A model generated the notes under the pieces. That model did no database searches. It saw only the letters and a program-made list of their open reading frames with translations, and was not told where the DNA came from. A DNA stretch of 64,000 nucleotides from positions 124,001 to 188,000 of the forward strand of contig NZ_JALJRA010000011.1 of assembly GCF_022968135.1 (NCBI RefSeq), written 5' to 3'. Shown piece by piece: positions 1 to 8,539 of this stretch. A program made the translations under genes and the position numbers. This DNA is from Pseudorhizobium tarimense. GTDB taxonomy: Bacteria > Pseudomonadota > Alphaproteobacteria > Rhizobiales > Rhizobiaceae. Each line of letters begins with the position of its first letter. Position 1 is the stretch's first letter.

Positions 1-1399
1 AGGCCGGCTGATGATCGCCGACAATGATGAAAAGCTTGTCATCCCCGTAGTGCCGGATGTAAGAGCCAAGCGTTTGTAGCACGTAATCAATGGACGCCAG
101 GTACTGTCGCCTGATGCGTTCCGGATCCGACCACAGCACCGAGGGCGGATCGCCGCTTGTGGCCTGATCATCGAAGATATGCCCATCGCCGATCCTGTCC
201 CACTCGACGAGCGTCGGGATGGGGGTCCAGGGAGCGTGGCTGGAGATTAATGCGATCTCGGCCATGAGGGGCGCTTCTGACGTCTCCCGCTCCAGCCGCT
301 CGAAAGCTGAGAGCGTGTATTGGTCCGGCATTGTCACCCAGTTGAAGGGCCTGCCTTCGTATCCAAGGCTGGCGGAATCGCGAATGCTGTCATAGCCGAA
401 ATAGCCGCTTTCAGGCCAAGCCATGGTGATGGCGGGCATGATGGCGGTGGTGCGCCATCCGGCACTCCGGAACAGCGCGTTCAACGTCTTGCGGTCGCTG
501 GCGATCATTCGGTCATAGCGCGCCTGGCTGTCCGTCCACAGGCCGGAAAGCAGCGCTCCATGAGCAAGCCAGCTGAGGCCGCCGACGGTCGGCGACGTCA
601 ACCAGCCACTGCGCGCCTCAAGCCCCACGCCTCGAAGCTCCGCCTCGAACTCCCGAAGACGCGCTGCGACTGTTGGCGCGTAGCGTCCGTCTTCCAGCGC
701 AGTGCGCCCGTAGGACTCGACGAAGATGACGATGACATCCGTGTTGCGAAGCGATGAGAAGAGCGTAGCTGGCGGGATGTCGCTGATGGGATCGGACGCC
801 AGTTCCTCCTCGAAGGCGGAAAGATCCTGGACCGATTTGCGGATCATCGTGATCCTGTTGTTGAGGTAAGGCGCAAGATTGAGGGAAAGAGCCGAGGCCG
901 CCGAAGAAGAGGATAGGAGGGCGATGCAGCCGGCTGCGAACAAGATGGCGGCTGATGCCGCTGAGACCGTCCTGGCGCGCCCTCTGATCCTCCGGAAGTC
1001 TCCCAGAGACCAGAAGAACAGCAGGCAGATGGCGACCAGTAGCAAAACAGCGAGCCCGATCCACACAGCCGCTTCGCCGCGGCCCACGGATCCACTGAGC
1101 AGGTTCCAGCCGTCAACTATGATCTTTATGTCGAGGTATGGGTTGAACGGCCTTTGGAACGCGGCCCCCGTGCCGATGTCTGCCAACTTCAAGAACAGGA
1201 CGATGGCGATCAGCAGCATGGCGAAGATGCAGAAGGCGGAAAAGGCAAGCCCAGGCAGCAGGACGGCGCCGAATGCGAGCAGAAGGAGCTCAAGCGGGAA
1301 CTGCAATTCCGCGATCGAGGAGAGGCTTGCTGGATTGGACGGAAGCGTCAGAACGATCCAGGCGATCAAAAGAGCCGTAACTATTCTGAGATGCGTCAT
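1..1399 (-). CDS. Sulfatase/phosphoglycerol-transferase-like membrane protein (3' end cut by the window edge)
   Basis: This reading frame runs leftward off the window; 466 codons are present and no stop is reached. The N-terminal ~200 residues contain four or five hydrophobic segments. They are followed by an alkaline-phosphatase-fold extracytoplasmic domain of the LTA-synthase/sulfatase kind: a metal-site strand VIVIFVESYG near residue 225, an SPTVGG segment where the nucleophile Thr usually lies, and GDHQP near residue 460. Family members move phosphoglycerol or phosphoethanolamine groups onto envelope glycans or lipids, or hydrolyse sulfate esters. The substrate here cannot be read from sequence. 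The ATG at 1399 was chosen because a transmembrane segment follows directly. It is divergent from the flippase-like gene at 1515. Confidence 0.75.
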   Translation of the reverse strand, partial: MTHLRIVTALLIAWIVLTLPSNPASLSSIAELQFPLELLLLAFGAVLLPGLAFSAFCIFAMLLIAIVLFLKLADIGTGAAFQRPFNPYLDIKIIVDGWNLLSGSVGRGEAAVWIGLAVLLLVAICLLFFWSLGDFRRIRGRARTVSAASAAILFAAGCIALLSSSSAASALSLNLAPYLNNRITMIRKSVQDLSAFEEELASDPISDIPPATLFSSLRNTDVIVIFVESYGRTALEDGRYAPTVAARLREFEAELRGVGLEARSGWLTSPTVGGLSWLAHGALLSGLWTDSQARYDRMIASDRKTLNALFRSAGWRTTAIMPAITMAWPESGYFGYDSIRDSASLGYEGRPFNWVTMPDQYTLSAFERLERETSEAPLMAEIALISSHAPWTPIPTLVEWDRIGDGHIFDDQATSGDPPSVLWSDPERIRRQYLASIDYVLQTLGSYIRHYGDDKLFIIVGDHQPA

Positions 1400-1514
1400 C
1401 CGATTCGCTACCGCAAAGATCCCGGGAGTATTATTGTGAAGCGCATGCCGAACAACCCTTGCCTGGCTTCAGCAAAGAAACAGGCCATTCGCCGCTGCCA
1501 CAGAAAGTGCTTCG

Positions 1515-2468
1515 ATGTTTCGTATTCTTGGTGCCGTCTTGGGTATTGCAGCGTTGGTGACGGTCGTCGTCATCTCTGATCCCCCAGAAATCTGGCGCCG
1601 TCTTGCAGCCATCCCTTCTGTCTATGTCTTCATAGGACTCGGGCTGGTCCAGGTGCAGATCATCTTGTCGGCCGTCAGATGGCGCTTCACGGCGCAGCGC
1701 CTGCGGCAGGGTCTGAGTCTTCGTCAGGCTGTTCGCAACTATTATCTCAGCTCCTTCCTCAATCAGACCTTGCCGGGTGGCATGGCCGGTGATGCGGTTC
1801 GGGCGCTGCGCCATCGCGGGGAATTGCCTGGGGGCTGGAAAGTGCCTGCGCTTGTCGTCGTGTTGGAGCGGGCCGTGGGGCAGGGCGTTTTTCTGCTTAT
1901 CGCGGGCGTGGGCTTGGTTGCGTGGCCGCTCCTCGTGGTACGGCGCTTGCCCGATTCCCTCGAAGGGGTGTTGAGCGCGGCCTATGTGCTCGTGGGCTTG
2001 ATCTTCCTCGCCGCCATCGTGTTGTTCCGATTTCCACCAAGAGCTTTCGCGGCACGCATGGCCTCGTTCAAGCAGGCTCTTTATGAGGTGTTCGTCGAGG
2101 GCGGCGCCTGGAAGGTCCAGTCGATTCTCGGCCTTTTTATCGTCGGGAGCTATATCGGCATGTACATGCTGGCGTCGGTGGCAGTCGGCGCGCCATTGCC
2201 GGCTCTGGCCAGCGTAACGGTGGTTCCGCTGTGCATGCTCATGATGCTTGTTCCTGCAACCGTTGCGGGATGGGGCGCCAGAGAAGCGGCGGCCGCCGGG
2301 CTCTGGCCACTTTTCGGCTATGCCGGGGCCGATGGCGTGGCTGCCAGCATTTTCTACGGCGTGTTGTCGCTCGCGGGTGCTGCGCCGGGTCTGGTCGTCG
2401 CGGGGCTGGCTCCTCTGCCGGGAAGGAGAGCGACGCAGGAAGATCATGATCCCTCCAGCCGCGCATAA
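1515..2468 (+). CDS. Flippase-like integral membrane protein (UPF0104 / LPG-synthase transmembrane family)
   Basis: This 317-residue protein has about eight hydrophobic segments and the family pattern of an early NQTLPGGMAGD loop and a later GWGAREAA motif. The family covers the membrane half of lysyl-phosphatidylglycerol synthase, AglD and YbhN, and is thought to move or handle lipid-linked substrates; no catalytic synthase domain is attached here. It overlaps the FkbM methyltransferase gene tail-to-tail by 25 bases. Its position between a sulfatase-like protein and a CDP-alcohol phosphatidyltransferase suggests a role in exporting a lipid-linked product of this cluster, which is inference. 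A second member of the broad family lies at 34050. Confidence 0.75.
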   Translation: MFRILGAVLGIAALVTVVVISDPPEIWRRLAAIPSVYVFIGLGLVQVQIILSAVRWRFTAQRLRQGLSLRQAVRNYYLSSFLNQTLPGGMAGDAVRALRHRGELPGGWKVPALVVVLERAVGQGVFLLIAGVGLVAWPLLVVRRLPDSLEGVLSAAYVLVGLIFLAAIVLFRFPPRAFAARMASFKQALYEVFVEGGAWKVQSILGLFIVGSYIGMYMLASVAVGAPLPALASVTVVPLCMLMMLVPATVAGWGAREAAAAGLWPLFGYAGADGVAASIFYGVLSLAGAAPGLVVAGLAPLPGRRATQEDHDPSSRA

Positions 2469-3193
2469 ACGTCCCCGGACTTCGCCGTAGTCTTAAGTGC
2501 CGAAAGCTCCTTCCGGATTTCGATTGGTGTCAGCCAGCGCGAATGTGCGAAATCATGGTCTTCGCCTGCGGTGCGGTTGAACACGTAATTGCCCAGCCGT
2601 TCAAGCTCGTCCACCACCTGGAATGCGACATCCATGGCGGCGGGAACGTATTCAAACGCGATGATCGGTATCGGTTGGGTGAGGCCGCGCAGGATCTCTG
2701 CCTCTGCTCCTTCAACGTCGATCTTGCAGAACTTCGGACAGCCGTGGTCGGCAATCATCTGATCAATCGTGATCCGTTCGACCTTCTCTACCCGGTCCCA
2801 CGACACCTGCTCAAACCCGCTGGTTTGCGTGACGGAAGAGATCCACGATGAGGAGGTTGTGGTGACGGTCGGATGCCGAGTAGAGATATGCAGGTCGACG
2901 GTGCCGGCGACCTTCCCTACTGCCTTTCGCACCAGGGTCAGATGTGGATGATCGATCCTTCGACTGATGAAGTCGGCAAAATCCCGCTGAGGCTCCACGG
3001 CGATAACCTTGGCTCCGAGCTTCAACAGCGTTCGTGAGCGGCTGCCGACATGCGCGCCGATATCGAAGGCCAGATCGCCTGGGGTAACGAATTGCCGATA
3101 GAACGTCTGCAGCTTATGCCGGCGCCAGGGCTGGCCATAGTAGATTACGATCGAGCGCCAGAGGCCGAACGCCCGCCAGAACTCAGGCGACAT
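2444..3193 (-). CDS. FkbM-family SAM-dependent methyltransferase
   Basis: Predicted 249 residues. The SAM-binding loop DIGAHVGSRSRTLL lies about 50 residues in, VIAVEPQRDF follows, and the family's KIDVEGAEAEIL motif sits near two thirds of the length. FkbM enzymes usually O-methylate sugars or polyketides. The ATG at 3193 is preferred over an in-frame start 48 bases upstream because it gives an 11-base overlap with the preceding phosphatidyltransferase gene and starts just before the first conserved helix. It is the last gene of a leftward unit ribA-like, CDP-alcohol transferase, fkbM. The substrate is unknown; a glycosylated metabolite or lipid made by the same cluster is the natural guess. 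Confidence 0.8.
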   Translation of the reverse strand: MSPEFWRAFGLWRSIVIYYGQPWRRHKLQTFYRQFVTPGDLAFDIGAHVGSRSRTLLKLGAKVIAVEPQRDFADFISRRIDHPHLTLVRKAVGKVAGTVDLHISTRHPTVTTTSSSWISSVTQTSGFEQVSWDRVEKVERITIDQMIADHGCPKFCKIDVEGAEAEILRGLTQPIPIIAFEYVPAAMDVAFQVVDELERLGNYVFNRTAGEDHDFAHSRWLTPIEIRKELSALKTTAKSGDVYARLEGS

Positions 3194-3992
3194 GGCTAGT
3201 CGTCCCGCCTGTCCGCCAGAGATAGACAATATCCACCGCAAAAGAGAAGAGTAGCGAGAGAAGCGCCAAAGCGAGTATTATACCTGCAAATGGGGGCGTG
3301 ATCGCGGGAACGAGTGCAGCGCAAAGGGCCACGCCCTGCGAAACGCAGATGGCCTTGCGGCGCATAGACTCCGGCAAGTCGCCCGAAATTCGCGTCAGGG
3401 CCCATTGCGCACCGATGAAAGCGTAGCGCATCAGGCCGATTAGCAAGACCCAGGCTCCCGCCTTGCCGAGGAGCGCTGCTCCGGCCGCCAGAAGAAGGAT
3501 CAGCAGCGCATCCGTTTCCATATCGAAGCGAGCGCCGAAGCGGGAAGACGTGCCGCTTCGGCGTGCGAGATAGCCGTCGATACCATCAAGGGCGAGCGCT
3601 ACTGCCGCACAGCCGGCTACCGCCCAGTGCAGGTGTTCAGCAGCAGGATCACTAAACCCGCCGGATCCAAGGATCAGGCCGCCTATGGCCGCTGTCGCCG
3701 CTGCGCGGAACGTGGTGACGACGTTGGCGGGTCCATAACGAGGGTGGGCGTGAGTAGGCAGTTTGGCGAACGCAAAGATCGAGATGCCCGCATAGATGAA
3801 AAGCGCATACCAGATCGCGTTTCCGACGTTGCCGAGCATCGTCTCGAGAGCGTGGACCAGGACTGCGATGAGGGTTGCGCCAAACAGGAACGCTATCGCG
3901 GCCTGTGCATAGAGAGCCAAAGGCGCGCCGCCGTCGGAATGTGGTCGATCCCGCGGCAGATTGAGACGGGATAAGCCCAAATGCTCAGCCAT
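3183..3992 (-). CDS. CDP-alcohol phosphatidyltransferase family membrane enzyme
   Basis: This 269-residue protein carries an exact CDP-alcohol phosphatidyltransferase signature, DG-x2-AR-x8-G-x3-D-x3-D, beginning at DGYLARRSG in the middle of the chain. About six hydrophobic segments surround it. Such enzymes transfer a diacylglycerol-phosphate (or another CDP-activated group) to an alcohol acceptor in the membrane. The gene overlaps the 3' end of the GTP cyclohydrolase II gene by 8 bases and the start of the fkbM gene by 11, so the three are almost certainly co-transcribed. The acceptor alcohol is not identifiable; linkage to a riboflavin/pterin-type enzyme is unusual for this family. Confidence 0.85.
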   Translation of the reverse strand: MAEHLGLSRLNLPRDRPHSDGGAPLALYAQAAIAFLFGATLIAVLVHALETMLGNVGNAIWYALFIYAGISIFAFAKLPTHAHPRYGPANVVTTFRAAATAAIGGLILGSGGFSDPAAEHLHWAVAGCAAVALALDGIDGYLARRSGTSSRFGARFDMETDALLILLLAAGAALLGKAGAWVLLIGLMRYAFIGAQWALTRISGDLPESMRRKAICVSQGVALCAALVPAITPPFAGIILALALLSLLFSFAVDIVYLWRTGGTTSHVA

Positions 3993-5127
3993 CGGAGAGT
4001 TCCTTCGCCGCGCGCGACAGCACCTCGATGTCGAGCATGTGCCCTGCGCGCAGGGTCTTGGTCCGCAGGTATTCGACGTTGTCTGCCGTGATGCGGCCGG
4101 TTACCGGAACCCTGCCGTTTACGCTGATGCCGCCCGCAAGCAGAGCCGAGACCTTGGTCGGGTTGTTGGTGAGAAGCGCGACGCTGTAGACCTTGAGACC
4201 GCGCAGCATCGCAACTGCCGCGTCGTATTTGCGCTCATCGGCCCCGAAGCCGAGCTCCGCATCCGCGTCGATCGTATCAAGGCCATCATGCTGGTAGCCA
4301 TAGGCGCGCATCTTGGCACCGATTCCGGTGCCTCTTCCCTCCTGGTCGAGGTAGAGCAGCACGCCTCCTCCAAGCTCCTTCAGGCTCGTCAGGCCGTTTC
4401 GCAACTGGTCGCCGCAGTCGCACTTCAGCGATCCGCAGAGATCCCCGGTGAGGCAGGAGGAGTGGATGCGGACCGGTACAGGGTTCAACGTATCGGGATT
4501 GCCGACGATGATGGCAACCTGATCCTTCTGGGCAAGCCCGCCGCGGAAGACCACGAATTTGCAATCGCCGAAGTCACGAAGGGGCACGGGTGTGCGCACA
4601 ACCACCTGGAAGTTCTGCGCCAATCTTCGGCTCTTCGGCATGTCCATGTGGTGGAGCTTGGCGCAGGCATCGAAAGTGCGGGAGTGACGTGGGATTGCGA
4701 CGCACATCATCGCGGGCAGCAGAAGCGCCAGTTGCGCCACTTCTCCCGCCATCTTCATCTGTGGGCTGGCTCGACGCCAAGCGGAGGGAGCCTTCGCATC
4801 TCGGTCATAAGCGAGCGCCGAGGCCGCGGCGAAATCCAGGCCTCGCCCTGCGAAGGCCACGCCATCAGTCGAATGGAGGCCAAGACGCGAGGCGCGATGA
4901 CTCGAGAGGTAGAGAACCTCTTCACCCATCGCTGCTCGCGCGAAGCGTTGGTATTCCGCCGGCGAAACAGCATCGAGTGCCAGCGCTGCCACGGCGTCGT
5001 TGGTGGCTTCAAGAATGACCGGTCGGCCGTAGCGCAGCTCGGAGACTGCTCGTTCCAAACGAGTAGCAGAATCTTCGACCTCATAGCTGGCCTGGTCGGC
5101 CACCCAGATATTGTGTGAAACATTCAT
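3985..5127 (-). CDS. GTP cyclohydrolase II with degenerate RibB-like N-terminal half
   Basis: Predicted 380 residues. Residues ~210-380 are a GTP cyclohydrolase II domain: zinc cysteines C225, C236 and C238 in the family spacing, DQEGRG at 261, Tyr276 in KMRAY and Asp-Glu-Arg at 297-299, matching the catalytic Tyr and Arg of E. coli RibA. The expected product is the diaminopyrimidine ribotide that feeds riboflavin and related compounds. Residues ~20-140 align in pattern with dihydroxybutanone-phosphate synthase (RibB) but lack its acidic DDEDRENEGD motif, so that half is probably not a working RibB. The ATG at 5127 has GAGGAG upstream. The neighbourhood points to a secondary pathway and not housekeeping riboflavin synthesis. 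Confidence 0.85.
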   Translation of the reverse strand: MNVSHNIWVADQASYEVEDSATRLERAVSELRYGRPVILEATNDAVAALALDAVSPAEYQRFARAAMGEEVLYLSSHRASRLGLHSTDGVAFAGRGLDFAAASALAYDRDAKAPSAWRRASPQMKMAGEVAQLALLLPAMMCVAIPRHSRTFDACAKLHHMDMPKSRRLAQNFQVVVRTPVPLRDFGDCKFVVFRGGLAQKDQVAIIVGNPDTLNPVPVRIHSSCLTGDLCGSLKCDCGDQLRNGLTSLKELGGGVLLYLDQEGRGTGIGAKMRAYGYQHDGLDTIDADAELGFGADERKYDAAVAMLRGLKVYSVALLTNNPTKVSALLAGGISVNGRVPVTGRITADNVEYLRTKTLRAGHMLDIEVLSRAAKELSDG

Positions 5128-5306
5128 GACAGTCTCCTCGACGCTGTACATGGAGCGGATCACGACGAGGTGCAGATGCTGGATCTTTTGGAAATGCGTC
5201 AATTAAACGTGATAGTTGCCCTCATACTCTTCAAAAAATCCGGACCCTTGCCGTTGACGTTATTCCTCCTAACTCCGCAACGCAAACAGGTCGGGGAGGG
5301 CGTATT
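5128..5306. promoter_or_regulatory. Divergent promoter region of the pteridine-like cluster
   Basis: This 179-base AT-richer gap separates the leftward ribA-like unit from the rightward dehydrogenase unit, so both transcription starts must lie here or overlap the first codons. I see no FMN riboswitch (the conserved RFN core is missing) and no EcfG-type GGAAC element. A TTGACG hexamer is present on the + strand but has no good -10 partner. No regulator gene lies inside the cluster. Confidence 0.5.
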
Positions 5307-6308
5307 GTGACAGTCGAGCAACCGGCTCCTGTGAAGTCGAGCCGGGAAGGGGCGCGATCCTTGTGGATCGAACGGGCCGGACAGGCTGCGATCCGCACCG
5401 AGACTCTCATACCACTTCAGCCGAGCCAGGTGACGGTTGAAGCTCTGTTCAGCGGGATCAGCCGAGGAACGGAATCTCTGGTTTTCCACGGACGGGTTCC
5501 GGAGACGGAATTCGAGCGCATGCGCGGCCCCCATCAGGAGGGCGAGATGTCGTTCCCGGTGAAGTACGGCTATGCGATGGTCGGGACAGTGTTGGATGGC
5601 GCTGGCGACCTGGCCGGAAGACGCATCTTTTGTCTCCACCCGCATCAGGACAGGTTCCGGATCGGGCGACAAGAGGTTCACGTCCTGCCGGACGCTCTTC
5701 CGCCGGAGCGCGCCGTGCTGGCCGCCAACATGGAGACGGCGCTGAACATCGTCTGGGATGCGGGCGTGTTGCCCGGTGACCGTGTCGTTGTTTTCGGTGC
5801 CGGCATAGTCGGGCTTCTCACTGCCTACATTGTCTCGCGCATTGGCGGAGCGGAAATAACCTTATGCGACATCTCGCCTGATAGGCGGGACATCGCCCGG
5901 GCGCTGGGCCTGCCGTTCTGCGAACCTTCGGATGTTCCTGACGACTGCGATGTCTTGATCAACGCCTCGGCCTCGCCCGCAGCGCTAGCGAACGCCCTTG
6001 CGCATGCAGGTTTCGAAGCTCGGATCATCGAGGCGAGCTGGTATGGCGAGACCATGGTGGAGATACAATTGGGACGAGCCTTTCATTCGAAGCGGCTCTC
6101 GATCGTCAGCTCCCAAGTGGGCGCCATCGCTCCTCAACGCCGGGGCCGTTGGACCTTTGGACGCCGCTTGGCGAAGGCGCTGGAGTTTCTCCGGGATGAA
6201 AGGCTCGATACGCTGATTTCGGGCGAGACGCCCTTTGCAGCCATCGCTGCAGCTTATGGGCAGATCTTGGAAAGCCCCGAAACTCTTTGCCACCGAATTC
6301 GATATTGA
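5307..6308 (+). CDS. BchC-like zinc-type alcohol dehydrogenase (MDR superfamily)
   Basis: This 333-residue medium-chain dehydrogenase has an N-terminal GroES-like domain with SGISRGTE (as in BchC and other cofactor-modifying members), KYGYAMVGTV, and a Rossmann dinucleotide fold beginning VVVFGAGIVGLL near residue 155. The structural-zinc cysteine cluster is absent. It probably oxidises or reduces an alcohol or ketone on a cofactor-like substrate using NAD(P). The GTG start at 5307 is preceded by GGGAGGG at good spacing. It opens a tight rightward operon with the PTPS-like, glycosyltransferase and methyltransferase genes; the next gene starts 13 bases after its stop. Confidence 0.8.
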   Translation: MTVEQPAPVKSSREGARSLWIERAGQAAIRTETLIPLQPSQVTVEALFSGISRGTESLVFHGRVPETEFERMRGPHQEGEMSFPVKYGYAMVGTVLDGAGDLAGRRIFCLHPHQDRFRIGRQEVHVLPDALPPERAVLAANMETALNIVWDAGVLPGDRVVVFGAGIVGLLTAYIVSRIGGAEITLCDISPDRRDIARALGLPFCEPSDVPDDCDVLINASASPAALANALAHAGFEARIIEASWYGETMVEIQLGRAFHSKRLSIVSSQVGAIAPQRRGRWTFGRRLAKALEFLRDERLDTLISGETPFAAIAAAYGQILESPETLCHRIRY

Positions 6309-6321
6309 AGAGGAAACTGTC

Positions 6322-6720
6322 ATGTTCGCAGTAGAAGTTCGCGACCACATCATGATCGCGCACAGTCTCCCGAGGCCTGTCTTCGGCCCGGCCCAGGGCC
6401 TTCATGGGGCGACTTTCGTTGTGGATGCCGCATTCTTCACGGAGAACCTGGATGAAAATGGTCTGGCGGTCGACATCGGATTGGCCACTGAGGTTCTCCG
6501 CGAAGCTCTGAAGCCTCTGAACTATCAGAACCTCGACGACGTCGAAGAATTTACCGACAAGGTTACGACGACCGAGTTTCTCGCAAAGTACATCTTTGAC
6601 CGCCTGCGTGACGCGATCGGGGCCGGGCGGCTCGGAGAAGGGAGTCAGCGTATCCGCCGGCTGAAGGTCATGCTGCATGAGTCCCACATTGCGCGTGGGT
6701 GGTATGAGGCCGAGCTTTGA
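6322..6720 (+). CDS. 6-pyruvoyl-tetrahydropterin synthase / QueD-fold protein with altered active site
   Basis: This 132-residue protein has the length and order of a PTPS/QueD domain: AHSLPRP (His14), GLHGATF (His28), VDIG, a TTTEFLAKYIFDRL helix and the substrate-anchoring Glu120 in LHES. Key residues differ from active enzymes. The third zinc His of the HGH motif is Ala30, the catalytic Cys position four residues before His28 is Ala24, and the His of the catalytic Asp-His pair is replaced in LNYQNL (Tyr68). It may catalyse another reaction on a pterin-like ligand or only bind it. The ATG at 6322 follows GAGGA. It sits between the dehydrogenase and glycosyltransferase genes in one operon. 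Confidence 0.75.
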   Translation: MFAVEVRDHIMIAHSLPRPVFGPAQGLHGATFVVDAAFFTENLDENGLAVDIGLATEVLREALKPLNYQNLDDVEEFTDKVTTTEFLAKYIFDRLRDAIGAGRLGEGSQRIRRLKVMLHESHIARGWYEAEL

Positions 6721-7754
6721 GCTCGACGCTTTACTTCGCCTACCCGGGCGATCTGCAGACGCGGACCGGCGGCTATGGTTATGACCGGCGGATCATTGGC
6801 GCCCTACGAGACGCGGGTCGGGAGGTCCATCTTCTGCCGCTGGGGGATGGCTTTCCGGATGCGCCAGATCTCACCGCCGCAGAAGCGGTGCTCGCCGAGG
6901 TGCCCGAAGGAAGTCTGCTTCTGATAGACGGCCTGGCGTTCGGCGTGCTGGATCAATGGGCCGAGCAAAGAGCAGCAAAGTTTCGGCTGTTCGCGCTCGT
7001 GCATCATCCGCTTGCACTGGAGACGGGGCTGTCACGAGCGGCCCAGGCTGATCACGCTGCTCGGGAGCAGCGTGCACTGAGCTTTACGCGGGGTGTCATC
7101 GTCACCTCAGAGGCCACTGCAAAGGAGCTGGTGGAGAACTACGGAGTCGCTGTCGGAGATGTCGTCGTTGCTTTGCCAGGAACAGATCCTGTTCCACTCG
7201 CGGTTGGGCGAGGTGCCGAGCCGCTAATCCTGAGCGTGGGATCTCTGACCCAGCGGAAGGGGCACGACGTCCTCATTGCGGCACTTTCTTCGCTGAAGGA
7301 CCTGCCCTGGACCTGCCGGATCGTCGGCAGTCGAGAGCTTGATCCAGCGGTTGCCGCGAAGCTGAAGGAGCAAATCGTGGCGGCCGACTTGTGGGAGCGC
7401 GTCACTCTCGCGGGCGAGGTGGAGGATGTACGCCCCGAGTTTGCTCGTGCCGATCTCTTTGCACTCGCGAGCCGATACGAGGGATATGGCATGGTCTTCG
7501 CGGAAGCCCTGGTGCATGGCCTGCCGGTGGTGGGGTGCGCAACGGGAGCGGTTCCGGACGTGGTGCCGGAAGCTGCCGGAATCCTCGTTGAGCCAGATGA
7601 TCCTGAAGCCTTTGCAGCGGCACTGGCCCGATTGTTGACGAAGCCGGACGATCGCACCGCGATGGCCGATGCTGCAGCGGTTGCCGGTGCAGCGCTACCC
7701 TCGTGGGAAGACACCGCGGCCGTGATTGCCGAATTGTTGGAGAAACATCAATGA
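6717..7754 (+). CDS. GT4-type glycosyltransferase (GT-B fold)
   Basis: This 345-residue glycosyltransferase group 1 protein has an N-terminal acceptor domain with the GGYGYDRRI loop, then LSVGSLTQRKGHDVL, and the donor-site E-x7-E motif EGYGMVFAE followed by GLPVVGCATGAVPDVV. Family members transfer a sugar from a nucleotide donor with retention. The TTG start at 6717 overlaps the PTPS-like gene's stop (TTGA), implying translational coupling, and the stop overlaps the next gene's ATG (ATGA). There is no signal peptide, so it acts in the cytosol or at the inner membrane face. The acceptor is unknown; a pterin- or pyrimidine-derived metabolite is suggested only by the neighbours. Confidence 0.88.
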   Translation: MSSTLYFAYPGDLQTRTGGYGYDRRIIGALRDAGREVHLLPLGDGFPDAPDLTAAEAVLAEVPEGSLLLIDGLAFGVLDQWAEQRAAKFRLFALVHHPLALETGLSRAAQADHAAREQRALSFTRGVIVTSEATAKELVENYGVAVGDVVVALPGTDPVPLAVGRGAEPLILSVGSLTQRKGHDVLIAALSSLKDLPWTCRIVGSRELDPAVAAKLKEQIVAADLWERVTLAGEVEDVRPEFARADLFALASRYEGYGMVFAEALVHGLPVVGCATGAVPDVVPEAAGILVEPDDPEAFAAALARLLTKPDDRTAMADAAAVAGAALPSWEDTAAVIAELLEKHQ

Positions 7755-8539
7755 GCGGCTTCGGCAAGGATTGGCTGGCACTGCGGGAGCCGGTTGACCG
7801 ACGGTCTCGGGATGCCGCGCTGCTCGATCGCGCAGTGCACGCAGTTCAACGTCAATCGCCGGCTTCGGTGTTAGATATCGGCTGCGGCACAGGCTCCACA
7901 TTTCGCACGCTGGCGCCAAAGCTGCGAGGCGCGGTCTCCTGGACACTGTTCGATTACGACGAGGATCTTCTTGCGGAGGCGGAGCGGCGTCACGCTTCCG
8001 ACGACATCACGTTCGTGAATGGCGATCTTACGCAGATCTCGGCATTGCCGCTGGACAGGGTGACGCTGGTGACTGCCTCTGCTCTCTTCGATCTCTGCTC
8101 TCATGCCTTCATGAAGCAGTTCGTGGAGACGCTCGCTTGGCAACGCGCCGCGATCTACGCAGCACTGAACTATGACGGCGAGATGCACTGGTCGATGGAG
8201 CACCCCGCGGACGAAGCCGTAACGAAGGCCTTTAATGCGCACCAGCTGACAGACAAGGGTTTCGGTCCCTCCGCCGGGGCCGACGCCTGGCGCGTTCTGA
8301 AGGAGACGCTGGAGATGTGTGGCTTCTCGGTTAGCATCGCCGAAAGCCCTTGGCTGATGGGCCGCGACGATGCAGACCTTCAGCGGCAGTTTCTGGATGG
8401 CGTCGCTCGCGCCGTGTCTGAAGAAGGCAGCGTTGACGCAGCCGAGCTTCGCGACTGGCATCAGTCCCGGCTGCAATCGATTTCGCAGACCGCAAGCTTA
8501 TGCCGGGTGGGTCACCAGGACGTCCTGGCCTTGATCTGA
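7751..8539 (+). CDS. Class I SAM-dependent methyltransferase
   Basis: This 262-residue cytosolic protein has a classical motif I at residues 40-48 (VLDIGCGTG), an acidic strand-2 end in WTLFDYDEDLL, and NGDLTQI as motif II. The remaining half is specific to the family and not informative. It is the last gene of the rightward operon, coupled to the glycosyltransferase by an ATGA overlap. Its 3' end overlaps the convergent RibD-like gene by 42 bases. A methylation step on the cluster's product is likely; N-, O- or C-methylation cannot be told from sequence. Confidence 0.85.
   Translation: MSGFGKDWLALREPVDRRSRDAALLDRAVHAVQRQSPASVLDIGCGTGSTFRTLAPKLRGAVSWTLFDYDEDLLAEAERRHASDDITFVNGDLTQISALPLDRVTLVTASALFDLCSHAFMKQFVETLAWQRAAIYAALNYDGEMHWSMEHPADEAVTKAFNAHQLTDKGFGPSAGADAWRVLKETLEMCGFSVSIAESPWLMGRDDADLQRQFLDGVARAVSEEGSVDAAELRDWHQSRLQSISQTASLCRVGHQDVLALI

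Noticed and set aside
1431-2447. A 338-codon minus-strand open frame opposite the flippase-like gene
   Set aside because: Composition is Arg/His/Gln/Asp-rich with no recognisable domain, and the plus-strand protein has clear membrane topology and family motifs.
5128-5306. FMN riboswitch upstream of the GTP cyclohydrolase II gene
   Set aside because: The conserved RFN element core segments are not present on either strand.
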